Shown: positions 1-7,680, numbered from the stretch's first letter. The stretch is DNA of 13,399 bases from RYN-431 sp036388295 (GCA_036388295.1 DASVSC010000030.1:1-13399), one strand, 5' to 3'. Notes: generated by a model from the sequence alone, not told the origin. Numbers and translations: made by a program.

Positions 1-849
1 CTCAACCGTGGCGTGGCTCGTGATGCCGAATTGCGGACGGCTGTCGCGCCGCGTGGTCAGTTCCAGCACAATGTCACGCGGCATACCGGCCGCCGCGTGC
101 GTGCCCACTGTGCGATGAACGATCGCGCTGGCCTGGCTGGAAATGAGCGTGCCGTTCAGCGGCAGCATTGCCTGTTCCAGTCGCCGGACTTGCCGTTCGC
201 TGTCGAGGGTGAAACGGTCGGCCACGCGGCTGACGTCCAGCGGCACGTCGACACACGCCTCGCTGGTGATCGGGTCCAGCACCGGCGCGTCGGGCAGATA
301 ATGCACGAGCTTGCCCGGCGTGATTCGGTCGGCGGCCAACTTGTCGATCAGGGGGCGTTTGATCAGCACGCCGCCCAGGCCGGGGGCGGCTTGGGTGAAG
401 AAAAAATCGCGTGTGCTACTGGCGGCGGAGACGACGAGCCGGTCAATGATGGCCGGGTCGACCAAGCCCGCCGCCGGATCGATCAGCACGGCGGCGTCGG
501 CCTGTTCGTCACCGAGCGCGTCGCGGATGAAGTCGGCAGCGAAGCCCTTATCGAACCATGTCGTCTGCAACAGGCCGCCCCGCCAGCCGTCGGCCCAGCG
601 CTGGGCAGCGGTGACGGCGGTCATCTGCGTCGACGGGCGACGCGGGCCGCACGCGCGGGCAGTGACGTCGTGATCAGCGAGCGCGTCCAGCTGGTCGTCC
701 CACGCCAGCACCACAACGCGGCAGAGCTGCGTCGTCCGGGCCAAGCGGCGCAGCGTCCAACGCAACACCGGCTCGCCGCGAAAGCGGCGCGTGCAGCTGT
801 TGTGTGTCGCAGGTTCGTGCAGCATGGAACAAACGGCGATAGCGTTCAT
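1..849 (-). CDS. Partial nucleotidyltransferase-like protein, probably leading into a radical SAM (SPASM-type) module; runs off the left edge
   Basis: An open frame of 283 codons from the ATG at 849 to the left edge has no stop, so the C-terminus lies outside the window. Its ATG overlaps the TGA of the DUF115 gene (ATGA, 846-849), which fixes the start and implies translational coupling. The N-terminal ~235 residues have the rhythm of a CMP-KDO-synthetase-type cytidylyltransferase: RFRGEPVLRWTLRRL near residue 22, AVLIDPAAGLVDPAIID near 119 (where the family has its acidic metal-binding strand), and RFTLDSERQVRRLEQAM near 215 (family RLTLDTxED). The usual N-terminal glycine-rich, Arg/Lys nucleotide loop is missing, so activity is doubtful. 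The last visible part, DIVLELTTRR near 261, resembles the strand that precedes the CxxxCxxC cluster of SPASM radical SAM enzymes, but no cysteine cluster is visible before the edge. The reading-frame and overlap evidence is strong; the function is inferred. The opposite strand is also open here, but its product is Arg/His/Gln-rich with no recognisable motif. Confidence 0.72.
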   Translation of the reverse strand, partial: MNAIAVCSMLHEPATHNSCTRRFRGEPVLRWTLRRLARTTQLCRVVVLAWDDQLDALADHDVTARACGPRRPSTQMTAVTAAQRWADGWRGGLLQTTWFDKGFAADFIRDALGDEQADAAVLIDPAAGLVDPAIIDRLVVSAASSTRDFFFTQAAPGLGGVLIKRPLIDKLAADRITPGKLVHYLPDAPVLDPITSEACVDVPLDVSRVADRFTLDSERQVRRLEQAMLPLNGTLISSQASAIVHRTVGTHAAAGMPRDIVLELTTRRDSRPQFGITSHATVE

Positions 850-2756
850 GCGGCCTTCCCGCGCCGTGCGCGTGTGTCGTGGATCGTGTCGATGCACTCG
901 CCCATCAGCGTCTGAAAAATCCCGGCCGCTTCGGCGACGTGGGTGACGTTGTCGACGTCGCGGCTCAACTGGCGCTTTTGCTTCTCCACGCCATTGATAC
1001 CGGCGGCGGTAATACGGCGGTCGGCGGTGAAACGGTCCAGCTCGCTGCGCTGACTGAGTTGCGTGATCAGGTCGTACGTGACGGCGTAGTCGTTGATCTC
1101 CGTGCGCAGTGCGTCGGCCGACGTGAGCAGTTGTTGCAGCCGGACAGGGTCATCGATGCTGCTGATCATGCGCGTCAGCAGGGGCAGCGTTTCGTGGCTG
1201 ATGCGCTCAATTTCGCGTGCGTCCTCGAGCCGGCGCTGCAGGCACGCTTCGGCCTCGTCCAACCGCGACCAGTCCATGCCCGCGTGCGGCGGCAGGACCT
1301 TCGTGATCGGCTCGCGGCAGTAGGTTTCCAACGCTTCGGCCAGCGGCATGTGAACCGCGCCGGCTTTGGCGACGCCGCCTTCGGTCGCATCAATGATGCG
1401 GCGTGTGCTCAGGGCGAAGTCGCGTTCGAACTGCTGGAGGTAGCTGTAGAGGCGCTCTTCCGTATACGTCTGCCGGCCGCGGAAGTCGGGCACGCGGCGC
1501 AGGATATGGCGGTCGCGGACGATGCGTTGCCACTGCATCATCTCAACGGTGTTGTAGCGACCGAGTTCGGGCCGCCACAGGTCGTCGTAGCTGGTGCCGG
1601 GCGTGTAGGCGAGGCCGTCGCTGAAGCCCAGGTCTTGGCCGACGAAGATGATCGGGTCGCAGCCGAGGTGTTCGGCGACGTAGTACGCCAGGTGCGCCAC
1701 CGTCGCGCCGGCACGCAGCTTCGGATGGTCCAGCTTCATCTCAGCCAGCAGGCGTTCGATGAAGTCGTTGCCAAGCAGCGTCAGCGGGCCCGGATTCAGG
1801 TCAAACACCTTCGGCGTGGCCTTCGGCTCGGCGACCAGTTCCGTGCGCACCGTCGGCGGCACGTGCTGGAAGAACTGCGTGCAGATGTCGTGGTAATCGA
1901 GGGACGTCACGAAGTCGGGCTCGACGCCTAAATCGAGCAGTTGCTGGAACGTGGTCTGCACCGACACGATCACCGCGTGGCCGGCCGCTTGTTTCAGCAG
2001 GTGTTTGTTTTTGCGCAGCGACGGGCCGGCGGAAACGATGATGGCGGGCTTGCCGCTCATCGCGTTCTTCAGCCGGCCGACACCGCCCGCGGCGACGTAC
2101 CAAGGCACGTTGCGCGCCAGGTTCTCGCACGTGCGGCGGCCGTTGAGCAGCAGCGTGTTCATCGTCGTGCGGCCGTAGGCGAGAAACTCGTCCAGCAGGT
2201 CGCGCACCTGCGCGTAGTACGGCGGGTCGACGCGCAGCGACGCGGAGTGTTCGCAGCGAACATTGGATGTGGAGATGGCGGCGAGGTGCGTCATCCACTC
2301 GTTGAACAGCTTGGCCTTGTCGAGGGTGTGGACGATGCGCAGCTTGCGCCGTGTGATGGCGTCGGAGAAGTCGTTGACCTGCAGCGCCGCCAGCAGGACG
2401 GCCGGGTCAGATTCGAAGGCCCAGACGGTGGCTCCCGCCGCCCGCGTCAGCGCCGTGCGGGCGGCGTAACCGAGGCCTATGCCGAGGACGAACACTTCCA
2501 GCGTTTCCGCCTCCACACACGCCACCTGGCGGTCGGCTTCGGCACGCGGGTCGTACTTCGAATGAAGGTAAACGGCGGCGCCGTCGCGGCTGCGGCAGGC
2601 GGCGGTCGTATCGCCGCTGCGCGTCGGTTCCAGCGTCAGCGTGTCGCCGTCGGCGACCGCGTCTACGAGCCGAGCCAGAGGCGGATCAACGGCCCAGAGC
2701 GCCGCGAGGTTCGCGACGAGCGGAGAGACGGCGACATTGGGCATGGGCGACGGCAT
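846..2756 (-). CDS. MAF/DUF115 family protein (motility accessory factor-like, 6-hydroxymethylpterin diphosphokinase MptE-like fold)
   Basis: A protein of 636 residues with the DUF115 core. FVLGIGLGYA (about 89-98) is a Rossmann-like glycine loop in the N-terminal half. Then come AIIVSAGPSL (238-247), VEPDFVTSLDYHD (278-290), AGATVAHLAYYVAEHLG (349-365) and IIFVGQDLGFSDG (369-381), the typical order of MAF_flag10/DUF115 proteins. In flagellated bacteria such proteins transfer nonulosonic acids to flagellin. In other lineages they are annotated as MptE-like proteins of unknown role. No flagellar gene is visible here, so the acceptor is unknown. The start is the ATG at 2756, with no clear Shine-Dalgarno; another in-frame Met lies four codons on. 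The TGA overlaps the ATG of the nucleotidyltransferase-like gene downstream, suggesting that a sugar-activating-like protein and a glycosyltransferase-like protein are made together. Family assignment is confident; substrate is not. Confidence 0.88.
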   Translation of the reverse strand: MPSPMPNVAVSPLVANLAALWAVDPPLARLVDAVADGDTLTLEPTRSGDTTAACRSRDGAAVYLHSKYDPRAEADRQVACVEAETLEVFVLGIGLGYAARTALTRAAGATVWAFESDPAVLLAALQVNDFSDAITRRKLRIVHTLDKAKLFNEWMTHLAAISTSNVRCEHSASLRVDPPYYAQVRDLLDEFLAYGRTTMNTLLLNGRRTCENLARNVPWYVAAGGVGRLKNAMSGKPAIIVSAGPSLRKNKHLLKQAAGHAVIVSVQTTFQQLLDLGVEPDFVTSLDYHDICTQFFQHVPPTVRTELVAEPKATPKVFDLNPGPLTLLGNDFIERLLAEMKLDHPKLRAGATVAHLAYYVAEHLGCDPIIFVGQDLGFSDGLAYTPGTSYDDLWRPELGRYNTVEMMQWQRIVRDRHILRRVPDFRGRQTYTEERLYSYLQQFERDFALSTRRIIDATEGGVAKAGAVHMPLAEALETYCREPITKVLPPHAGMDWSRLDEAEACLQRRLEDAREIERISHETLPLLTRMISSIDDPVRLQQLLTSADALRTEINDYAVTYDLITQLSQRSELDRFTADRRITAAGINGVEKQKRQLSRDVDNVTHVAEAAGIFQTLMGECIDTIHDTRARRGKAA

Positions 2757-2856
2757 CAGTTCAAGGCGCGTTCGCGTCGACGGACGCGATGTGCCTGACT
2801 AGACTTATCGGACGTCGGGCTTGCCAGAGTTGAACCAAAGTCGGCCGACGCCTTCT

Positions 2857-3429
2857 ATGACTGACCTCCTGTTCGATCCGCCGTGGTACCTGCTCATCGG
2901 CCTGCTCCTGGCCGGGCTTTTTCTGGTTTACAACGGGCTGACCCGCCAGGCGGCGAATCTGAAGTGGGCGGGCGCCGTGGCCTTGATCGTCGGTGTCGCC
3001 CTCTACGTCGCCGGCCGGGTCTTCGAGACGGGCACTGAACGTGTGTCGCGCGAAACCCGCGAGCTGGTGCAGGCGGCCGACCAGCGCGACTGGAAGACGT
3101 TCAGCCGACTGCTGGACCCGAGCGTGCGGTTCGCCATCTATGCAGGCCGCGATCAGCTCACGGCCGGTGCGGCTAAGACGTTGGATCAAGTGGGTGTCAA
3201 GAATGTCACCGTCGGCAACATGGAAGTGAAGCCGGAGCCGGGCGGATACACGGTCAGCTTCACCGCGACGGCTGACATTGAAGTGACCTCGCGCCGGGCA
3301 CCAACGGATTGGAAGTTCTTCTGGGCCAAGGACCGCGCGGGCGATGGGTACCTTGTGTACCGAGTGGAGCCGCTGCCGAACCGGCAGTTCGGTACGGAGC
3401 CAGTTTTATCACGACTGGCAACGCCGTAA
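2857..3429 (+). CDS. Hypothetical membrane-anchored protein with an NTF2-like extracytoplasmic domain
   Basis: A 190-residue protein from the ATG at 2857. The frame stays open upstream to a TTG at 2821 (12 more residues, MPELNQSRPTPS in translation), but the ATG is preferred because the hydrophobic region follows it directly. Two predicted membrane helices, about residues 10-26 and 36-54, are joined by a short basic segment (LTRQAANLKW). The remainder (about 62-175) has the alternating helix-strand pattern of an NTF2/SnoaL-like fold: RETRELVQAADQRDWKTFSRLLDP, then strands around VTVGNMEVKPEPGGYTVSF and YLVYRVEPLP. I recognise no catalytic motif. By topology the domain would probably lie outside the cytoplasmic membrane. 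It is divergent from the DUF115 gene and convergent with the BshC-like gene, so it is probably a single transcription unit. A weak sigma-70-like pair (TCGACG at 2777, TAGACT at 2800, 17 bases apart) lies upstream. Confidence 0.78.
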   Translation: MTDLLFDPPWYLLIGLLLAGLFLVYNGLTRQAANLKWAGAVALIVGVALYVAGRVFETGTERVSRETRELVQAADQRDWKTFSRLLDPSVRFAIYAGRDQLTAGAAKTLDQVGVKNVTVGNMEVKPEPGGYTVSFTATADIEVTSRRAPTDWKFFWAKDRAGDGYLVYRVEPLPNRQFGTEPVLSRLATP

Positions 3430-3480
3430 CCGTCAGTTCACGGTGTTGCCCCCATACGCTGCGGTAAGAACGTCGGCTTC

Positions 3481-4968
3481 TTAGACGCCGACGGCCGTTC
3501 GATAGGTTTTGATCAGGCGTTCCAACCGTTCGCGCGGCTGGACGGCGTAGAACAATTCGCGGTCGAACAACACCGCTTCGTGATCGCGCCGCCGCACCGC
3601 GTGGTCGAGCTTTTCACGCCATTCCATGAGCGACGTGCTGATGGCCGACTCTTTTTGCAGGACGTTGTGCATGGCGACGTATGCCGTGCGGCGGTCGGTG
3701 CTGCGACGGGGGGCGGCGGCGATGCGGTCGAGGTACGGCTGCTTCGTCACGGTGTTGTGCCGCAGGCGGTGGCCCTCGTTCAGCAGGCACGGCACGCACT
3801 CCGCGTCGCGCTCGCCGGCGTCGGGGAAGAATAGCGTCGCGGTTGTGACGGCGAACGTTGGGGCGGGCACGCGGAAGTAGTTTTCGATCAGACGATCCGT
3901 CACCTGGTCGTACCGGCCGCCGCCGATGCCATGGACGAACTGGTCGGCGATGATGAGCCGCAGGAAGGCGGTCAGCGTTAGGGCGCGCGGCGTGAGGCGG
4001 ATCTGGTGCTGTCGGCAGAACGCGCCGAACCGCTCGGCCGCCTCTTCGCCGGGCGTGGCGGGATCGAACACGAAGGCGGCGGCGTCGGTCAGCAGGTGCC
4101 AGCGGCCGTTATCGCGGATGACGGTGGCGCGGGAACGATCGCCGGTGTCGAGGCGGTCGAACCAGAACGGCAGTTCGATGGTGTCCTCATCGACGCGAAG
4201 ATCAGGCATCGGCCGGGTGGGCGTCGTGATGCCGGCCTCGCGGCGGTAGTCGGCCAGGGCGGCGTTATACGTAGTGGCGAAGCGCTCCACGTCCGCCGCG
4301 ATGTGGTGCACGAAGGCCAAATACGCCGGCTCGGTAACGATCGACGACAACAGCCGCACCTGGTAATGCACGCCGAGCGATTCATCGACGGCGTGTGCCG
4401 CGCGCGACAAGGCGGCGGGCAGCATGTCGCTGCTGTTGTTCAAACGTGAAAGGGACTCAAAAGCGATCGCAATCGCTGGGCGGAACGACCAGCCCGCGGC
4501 GGCTTGGTCGAACCGTTCGCGAATGCGTTGGAGGTGCGGCGGTGTCGGCTGGGCGACTTGGCCGGACCATTCGCCGGTCTTGAGCAGCACGTCGTCGGAC
4601 AAGTCGATCGCCCCGCCGGGCCAACGCAGCTGCAGGTGTTTGGGCGAATCGGTGTCGACGGCAACGTGCAACGCGGTAGCGCCCGTCTTGCGAGCGACGG
4701 CGTCCAGCAGCACGTCCTTGACCCACACGCCGGGGTGAGACAGTTCGATCTGGTGCCCCGTGGCGATTACGGCCGCGGCCGGGTCGCCGATCAGACTGCG
4801 CCGGGTCACCTCGCGCCACTGACGCAGCGGGACATTCTGGATCTCCACCGGCGCGGCGTCGAGGGCCGCCCGATTGACGGCCATGTCCGTGATCAGCCGC
4901 GGCGGGTCGGGCCAGACGAGACTGGCGTAGTCCTGCTTGGGCGCTTTCCAATCCGCGTAACGGCTCAT
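3481..4968 (-). CDS. Conserved protein of unknown function with BshC-like (HUP-type) motifs
   Basis: A 495-residue protein. The ATG at 4968 is chosen over a TTG at 4980 because it overlaps the TGA of the upstream glycosyltransferase (ATGA, 4965-4968). Motifs in order: VIATGHQIELSHPGVWVKD (67-85), ALHVAVDTDSPKHLQLRWP (99-117), FVHGIGGGRYDQVTD (344-358), TATLFFP (376-382), and a charged helical C-terminus (about 430-495). The spacing TGHQ/HPGVWVK/AVDTD parallels the TGQQ/GP-LY-K/SEDHD signature of BshC, the cysteine-adding enzyme of bacillithiol synthesis. HGIGGGRYD could correspond to BshC's GPGEIAY segment. The identity is far too low to claim the bacillithiol reaction, and no bshA or bshB is visible. 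A nucleotide-binding HUP fold acting on a sugar or amino-acid substrate is a reasonable guess. Coupling to a GT2 suggests a surface-glycan role. It is convergent with the membrane protein at 2857-3429; the 51 bases between them show no clear terminator. Confidence 0.8.
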   Translation of the reverse strand: MSRYADWKAPKQDYASLVWPDPPRLITDMAVNRAALDAAPVEIQNVPLRQWREVTRRSLIGDPAAAVIATGHQIELSHPGVWVKDVLLDAVARKTGATALHVAVDTDSPKHLQLRWPGGAIDLSDDVLLKTGEWSGQVAQPTPPHLQRIRERFDQAAAGWSFRPAIAIAFESLSRLNNSSDMLPAALSRAAHAVDESLGVHYQVRLLSSIVTEPAYLAFVHHIAADVERFATTYNAALADYRREAGITTPTRPMPDLRVDEDTIELPFWFDRLDTGDRSRATVIRDNGRWHLLTDAAAFVFDPATPGEEAAERFGAFCRQHQIRLTPRALTLTAFLRLIIADQFVHGIGGGRYDQVTDRLIENYFRVPAPTFAVTTATLFFPDAGERDAECVPCLLNEGHRLRHNTVTKQPYLDRIAAAPRRSTDRRTAYVAMHNVLQKESAISTSLMEWREKLDHAVRRRDHEAVLFDRELFYAVQPRERLERLIKTYRTAVGV

Positions 4969-5729
4969 GGGCACCCGCAACAGTCGAGTGGGGAACCGAT
5001 CGTCACCGAATCCAGGCAGGTCGCGCCGTCGTGGCCGATGCGGACCAGTTCGCGCTTCAGCACACTGAGGTAATGCTTCAGGCGGCGGTTGGCGTCATCC
5101 AGGTCGCCGCCGAACGTGCGCGTGGCGTCGTTATAAATGCGTTTAACCGGGATCTCCTTCACCCTCAGCTTGTGCTCGAACGCGCGCGGCCACAATTGCA
5201 GCGGGAAGGCGTAGCCGGTTTCGTCCAGCCTCAGTTGCTGCATGGCGGCGACGCGGTGGATTTTAAAGCCGCAGAACGAATCGGTCAGCTTCCAACCGAA
5301 CAAATCGTTCAGCGTGGCAGTCAGCGTCATGTTGATCGCGCGGCGGTCGCCGGGGGCGAGGTCGTCGTTGACGTTCAGATCGGTATAGCGCGACCCGCTG
5401 ATGATGTCGGCGTCGCCGGCGGCGGCGGCTTCGATGAACTTCGGAATGATCTCCGGCTCGTGCTGCTCGTCGGCGTCCAGCGTCACCACCCAGTCGTACC
5501 CGCGGCGGTGGGCGTGGTCGAAGGCGTCAATAATTCCCTGTCCGTACCCACAGTTGCGGCCGTGACGGATGATGTCGACGTCGGGCTGGCCGACGAGGAA
5601 CTCGCTCGTGCCGTCGGTGCTGTGGTCGTCCACGACGAGCACGTCGAGCCCGAGCGCGGTCACCCGGCGCATCACGTGCTCGACGTATTGGCGTTCATTG
5701 TAAATCGGAATCGCGATCAGAGTTCGCAA
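4965..5729 (-). CDS. GT2 family glycosyltransferase (polyprenyl-phosphate mannosyltransferase-like)
   Basis: A cytoplasmic GT-A glycosyltransferase of about 254 residues with no membrane helices. From the TTG at 5729: LIAIPIYNE (4-12), VLVVDDHSTDGT (30-41), the metal-binding DxD in TLDADEQHEPEI (D85/D87) and IISGSRY (109-115) are all hallmarks of the DPM1/ArnC-like GT2 group. These usually move a sugar from a nucleotide donor to a lipid carrier or an oligosaccharide. The frame continues upstream to ATGs at 5888 and 5873, but these would lie upstream of the best promoter and overlap the divergent lipoprotein gene. TTG 5729 follows a GGAGG (5734-5738) four bases away and begins right at the first family strand. 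CTG 5732 and GTG 5759 are alternatives. The C-terminus ends in an odd cysteine-rich tail (LDCCGCP). It is translationally coupled to the BshC-like gene by ATGA. Confidence 0.85.
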   Translation of the reverse strand: MRTLIAIPIYNERQYVEHVMRRVTALGLDVLVVDDHSTDGTSEFLVGQPDVDIIRHGRNCGYGQGIIDAFDHAHRRGYDWVVTLDADEQHEPEIIPKFIEAAAAGDADIISGSRYTDLNVNDDLAPGDRRAINMTLTATLNDLFGWKLTDSFCGFKIHRVAAMQQLRLDETGYAFPLQLWPRAFEHKLRVKEIPVKRIYNDATRTFGGDLDDANRRLKHYLSVLKRELVRIGHDGATCLDSVTIGSPLDCCGCP

Positions 5730-5733
5730 CAGG

Positions 5734-5738
5734 CCTCC
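5734..5738 (-). promoter_or_regulatory. Ribosome binding site deciding a TTG start for the GT2 gene
   Basis: On the minus strand GGAGG lies four bases before TTG 5729. It is one of the few strong Shine-Dalgarno sequences in the window, and it supports a start well downstream of the longest open frame. Confidence 0.5.
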
Positions 5739-5767
5739 GGAACGACTGGGGTCGGGCACATAAACGA

Positions 5768-5797
5768 ATCGTAGTCGTCGTATGAAGATCGGGTCAA
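5768..5797 (-). promoter_or_regulatory. Sigma-70-like promoter for the GT2/BshC-like operon
   Basis: On the minus strand TTGACC (5797-5792) is followed after 18 bases by TACGAT (5773-5768). Five of six and four of six positions match the sigma-70 consensus. Transcription would begin near 5760, about 30 bases before the TTG at 5729, which excludes the upstream ATG starts. Seen by eye only. Confidence 0.45.
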
Positions 5798-5816
5798 ACG
5801 CCAAAGCGGCATCGCG

Positions 5817-5845
5817 TTGCGGCTCGCGTCCGCCGATCGTATCAT
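5817..5845 (+). promoter_or_regulatory. Sigma-70-like promoter for the TPR lipoprotein/pseudouridine synthase operon
   Basis: TTGCGG (5817-5822) and TATCAT (5840-5845) are separated by exactly 17 bases. The predicted start near 5852 leaves a leader of about 20 bases before the ATG at 5872. It points away from the GT2 promoter; the two sites lie about 20 bases apart back to back. Confidence 0.45.
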
Positions 5846-5871
5846 GCCCCACGCACCTTTCGACACCCCGC

Positions 5872-6870
5872 ATGAAGCAAAACCGCACTTTTCACCGCCT
5901 GATCCTGACCGGCGCGATCCTGGCCGGCGGTTGTGCGAGCAACACCGCCGGCCCGGCGACCGGTACGCAGCAGTCCGTCCAGCAGTACGTGCAGGGCGTG
6001 CAAGCGTTAAAACGCGGCGATACCAACGCCGCCGTCAACCAGCTGGAAGCGGCCATCACCAGCAACCCCGACCTCCGCATGGCCCGTACCGTGCTCGGGC
6101 AGATCTACCGCGACCGCGGCGACTACACCAACGCCGTGCGGCAGTACCAGGCCCTCGCCCGGCTCGACCCGTACACGCTGTCGAACCATTATTACCTCGG
6201 CGTCAGCTACCAATTTCTGCGGCAGTACGCCGATGCGGTCCGTGCGTACGTCGCCGGCCTAGCGATCGACCCGCTCGACTTCAAGCTCAACATGAACGTC
6301 GGCACCGTGCTGCTGGCGACCGGCGACGTCGACGGCGCGATCAAATACCTCGACAAGGCGACCCAACTGGACCCAAAATCGGCCGCGGCATGGTCGAACC
6401 TGGGCGTCGCCCTCGACGCGCGCGGCAGCTATGTCTTTGCCGAAACCGCCTACCGCCGCGCGATCGGCCTGGAGACGAACGCGCCGTCCGTCGTGCAGAA
6501 CCTGGCGAACAACCTGCTGATGCAGCAAAAGGTCGGCGAGGCGACCTACCTGTGGGAAACGATCGTCAAACAAAGGCCGACACCATTTAATCGAACTCGC
6601 CTCGCCGAGGCGTACACCCAGGGCGGCGACCTGAAGGCGGCTGAAGAGATTGTCAACGGCGTGCTGCAAGCCGACTCGCGCTTCGTGCCGGGATTGAACG
6701 CCAAGGCGCGCATGCTGATCCGCCAGTACGAGCTCAGCGGCTTTACCGACGAAACCGCCCGCACCGCCGGCGTCGCCACCTTGCGGCAAAGCCTGGGCCT
6801 GAACGGCCAGCAGCCGCAGATCACGCAACTGCTTCGTAAGTATTCCCAAGCCCTGCCCCTCAGCCAGTGA
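5872..6870 (+). CDS. TPR-repeat lipoprotein
   Basis: A 332-residue protein. ATG 5872 is chosen because it begins a proper lipoprotein signal peptide: basic MKQNRTFHR, a hydrophobic stretch, then LAGGC with the lipidated Cys at 21. The open frame extends to 5782, but that would bury the signal 30 residues inside the protein. The mature part is made of tetratricopeptide repeats covering about residues 40-280. Recognisable units include ALKRGDTNAAVNQLEAAITSNP, IYRDRGDYTNAVRQYQALARLDP, VLLATGDVDGAIKYLDKATQLDP and ALDARGSYVFAETAYRRAIGLE. It is probably anchored to a membrane outside the cytoplasm, serving as a protein-protein scaffold; TPR lipoproteins often assist secretion, pilus or polysaccharide machines, but the sequence does not say which. 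Its TGA overlaps the GTG start of the pseudouridine synthase gene, so the two are co-expressed. Confidence 0.87.
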   Translation: MKQNRTFHRLILTGAILAGGCASNTAGPATGTQQSVQQYVQGVQALKRGDTNAAVNQLEAAITSNPDLRMARTVLGQIYRDRGDYTNAVRQYQALARLDPYTLSNHYYLGVSYQFLRQYADAVRAYVAGLAIDPLDFKLNMNVGTVLLATGDVDGAIKYLDKATQLDPKSAAAWSNLGVALDARGSYVFAETAYRRAIGLETNAPSVVQNLANNLLMQQKVGEATYLWETIVKQRPTPFNRTRLAEAYTQGGDLKAAEEIVNGVLQADSRFVPGLNAKARMLIRQYELSGFTDETARTAGVATLRQSLGLNGQQPQITQLLRKYSQALPLSQ

Positions 6871-7625
6871 ACGTGCCAAACCCTCAGCCCGCCCGGCCGC
6901 TCCCGATCGTCTACGAAAGCGACGACTACGTCGCCGTCGATAAGCCTGCCGGTCTTGCCGCCATTCCGGGCCGGGCGGAAACGGACAGCGTTCTGGAACG
7001 TCTGGCCCGGCAGCTCGGCGTTCCGTCCAAAGGCACGTCCGACGTCCGCTTGCGTGTGGTGCACCGGATCGACAAAGAAACAACCGGCGTCATGCTCTTC
7101 GCGCAATCGCTCGACGCGCAGCGGCACGTGAGTCACCAGTTCCAGAACAACACCGTGGCCAAGGAATACATGGCGCTTGTCTATGGCAAGATCGCCGAGG
7201 ACGAAGGCCGTATCGATAACCCGCTCGCCCCGCACCCGGCACACAAAGACCGAATGACCATCGTCAAACGCGGCGGCCGCCCCGCCGTCACGGAATGGCG
7301 CGTCGAACAACGCCTGCGGACGTTCACGCTCGTCCGCGTTTTCCCCAAAACCGGCAAAACGCACCAGATCCGCGTGCACTTCGCCCACATCGGCCACCCG
7401 CTGGTCGTCGATCCGCTTTACGGCAGCCCCAACCCGGTGCTGCTCAGCGACCACAAGCGCAACTATCGGCCGACGCGCGGCGTCGATGAACGTCCGCTGC
7501 TCGCCCGGCTCGGACTGCACGCGCTGACGCTGACGTTCCGGGACCTAAACGATCAGCCGGTGACGGTCGGCGCGGCCGTCCCGAAGGACCTGCGCGCGAC
7601 GCTGAATCAACTATCGAAATTGTGA
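6867..7625 (+). CDS. RluA-family pseudouridine synthase
   Basis: A 252-residue protein that isomerises uridine to pseudouridine in rRNA or tRNA. The GTG start at 6867 overlaps the preceding TGA (GTGA), indicating coupled translation. Family motifs are complete: VYESDDYVAVDKPAGL (15-30), the catalytic motif RVVHRIDKETTGVMLFA (63-79) with nucleophile Asp69, KEYMALVYG (99-107), and FPKTGKTHQIRVHFAHIGHPLVVDPLYG (about 159-186). There is no N-terminal S4 RNA-binding domain, so it is shaped more like RluA/RluC-short members than RluD. The exact target uridine cannot be told. Pairing with a TPR lipoprotein gene has no obvious functional logic. Confidence 0.93.
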   Translation: MNVPNPQPARPLPIVYESDDYVAVDKPAGLAAIPGRAETDSVLERLARQLGVPSKGTSDVRLRVVHRIDKETTGVMLFAQSLDAQRHVSHQFQNNTVAKEYMALVYGKIAEDEGRIDNPLAPHPAHKDRMTIVKRGGRPAVTEWRVEQRLRTFTLVRVFPKTGKTHQIRVHFAHIGHPLVVDPLYGSPNPVLLSDHKRNYRPTRGVDERPLLARLGLHALTLTFRDLNDQPVTVGAAVPKDLRATLNQLSKL

Positions 7626-7668
7626 CGCCACGCGGTTGTGCCGCGGGCGTATACGAGGTGGATACCTG

Positions 7669-7674
7669 AGGAGG
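7669..7674 (+). promoter_or_regulatory. Strong ribosome binding site for the aldose epimerase gene
   Basis: AGGAGG lies six bases before the ATG at 7681, an ideal spacing. It decides that start over the upstream in-frame ATG, because the frame is open from 7636. Confidence 0.75.
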
Positions 7675-7680
7675 ACCCTG

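Noticed and set aside
13..915. A 300-residue open frame on the plus strand at the left end
   Set aside because: It is the antisense shadow of the nucleotidyltransferase-like gene, in the same triplet register. Its product is Arg/His/Gln/Gly-rich without motifs, whereas the minus-strand product has family motifs and an ATGA-coupled start.
846..2756. Calling this a flagellin glycosyltransferase
   Set aside because: The DUF115 family is broader than flagellar MAF proteins, and the window has no flagellar gene to support that acceptor.
2761..3189. A 142-residue minus-strand open frame opposite the NTF2-like membrane protein
   Set aside because: It has no motif, and the plus-strand frame shows two clear membrane helices and a domain-like remainder.
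3430..3480. A possible terminator between the convergent genes ending at 3429 and 3481
   Set aside because: I looked for a stem on either strand and found none of useful length.
3481..4968. Naming this gene bshC
   Set aside because: Only short motif spacing is shared, the key residues differ (TGHQ rather than TGQQ, VDTD rather than SEDHD), and no other bacillithiol gene is visible.
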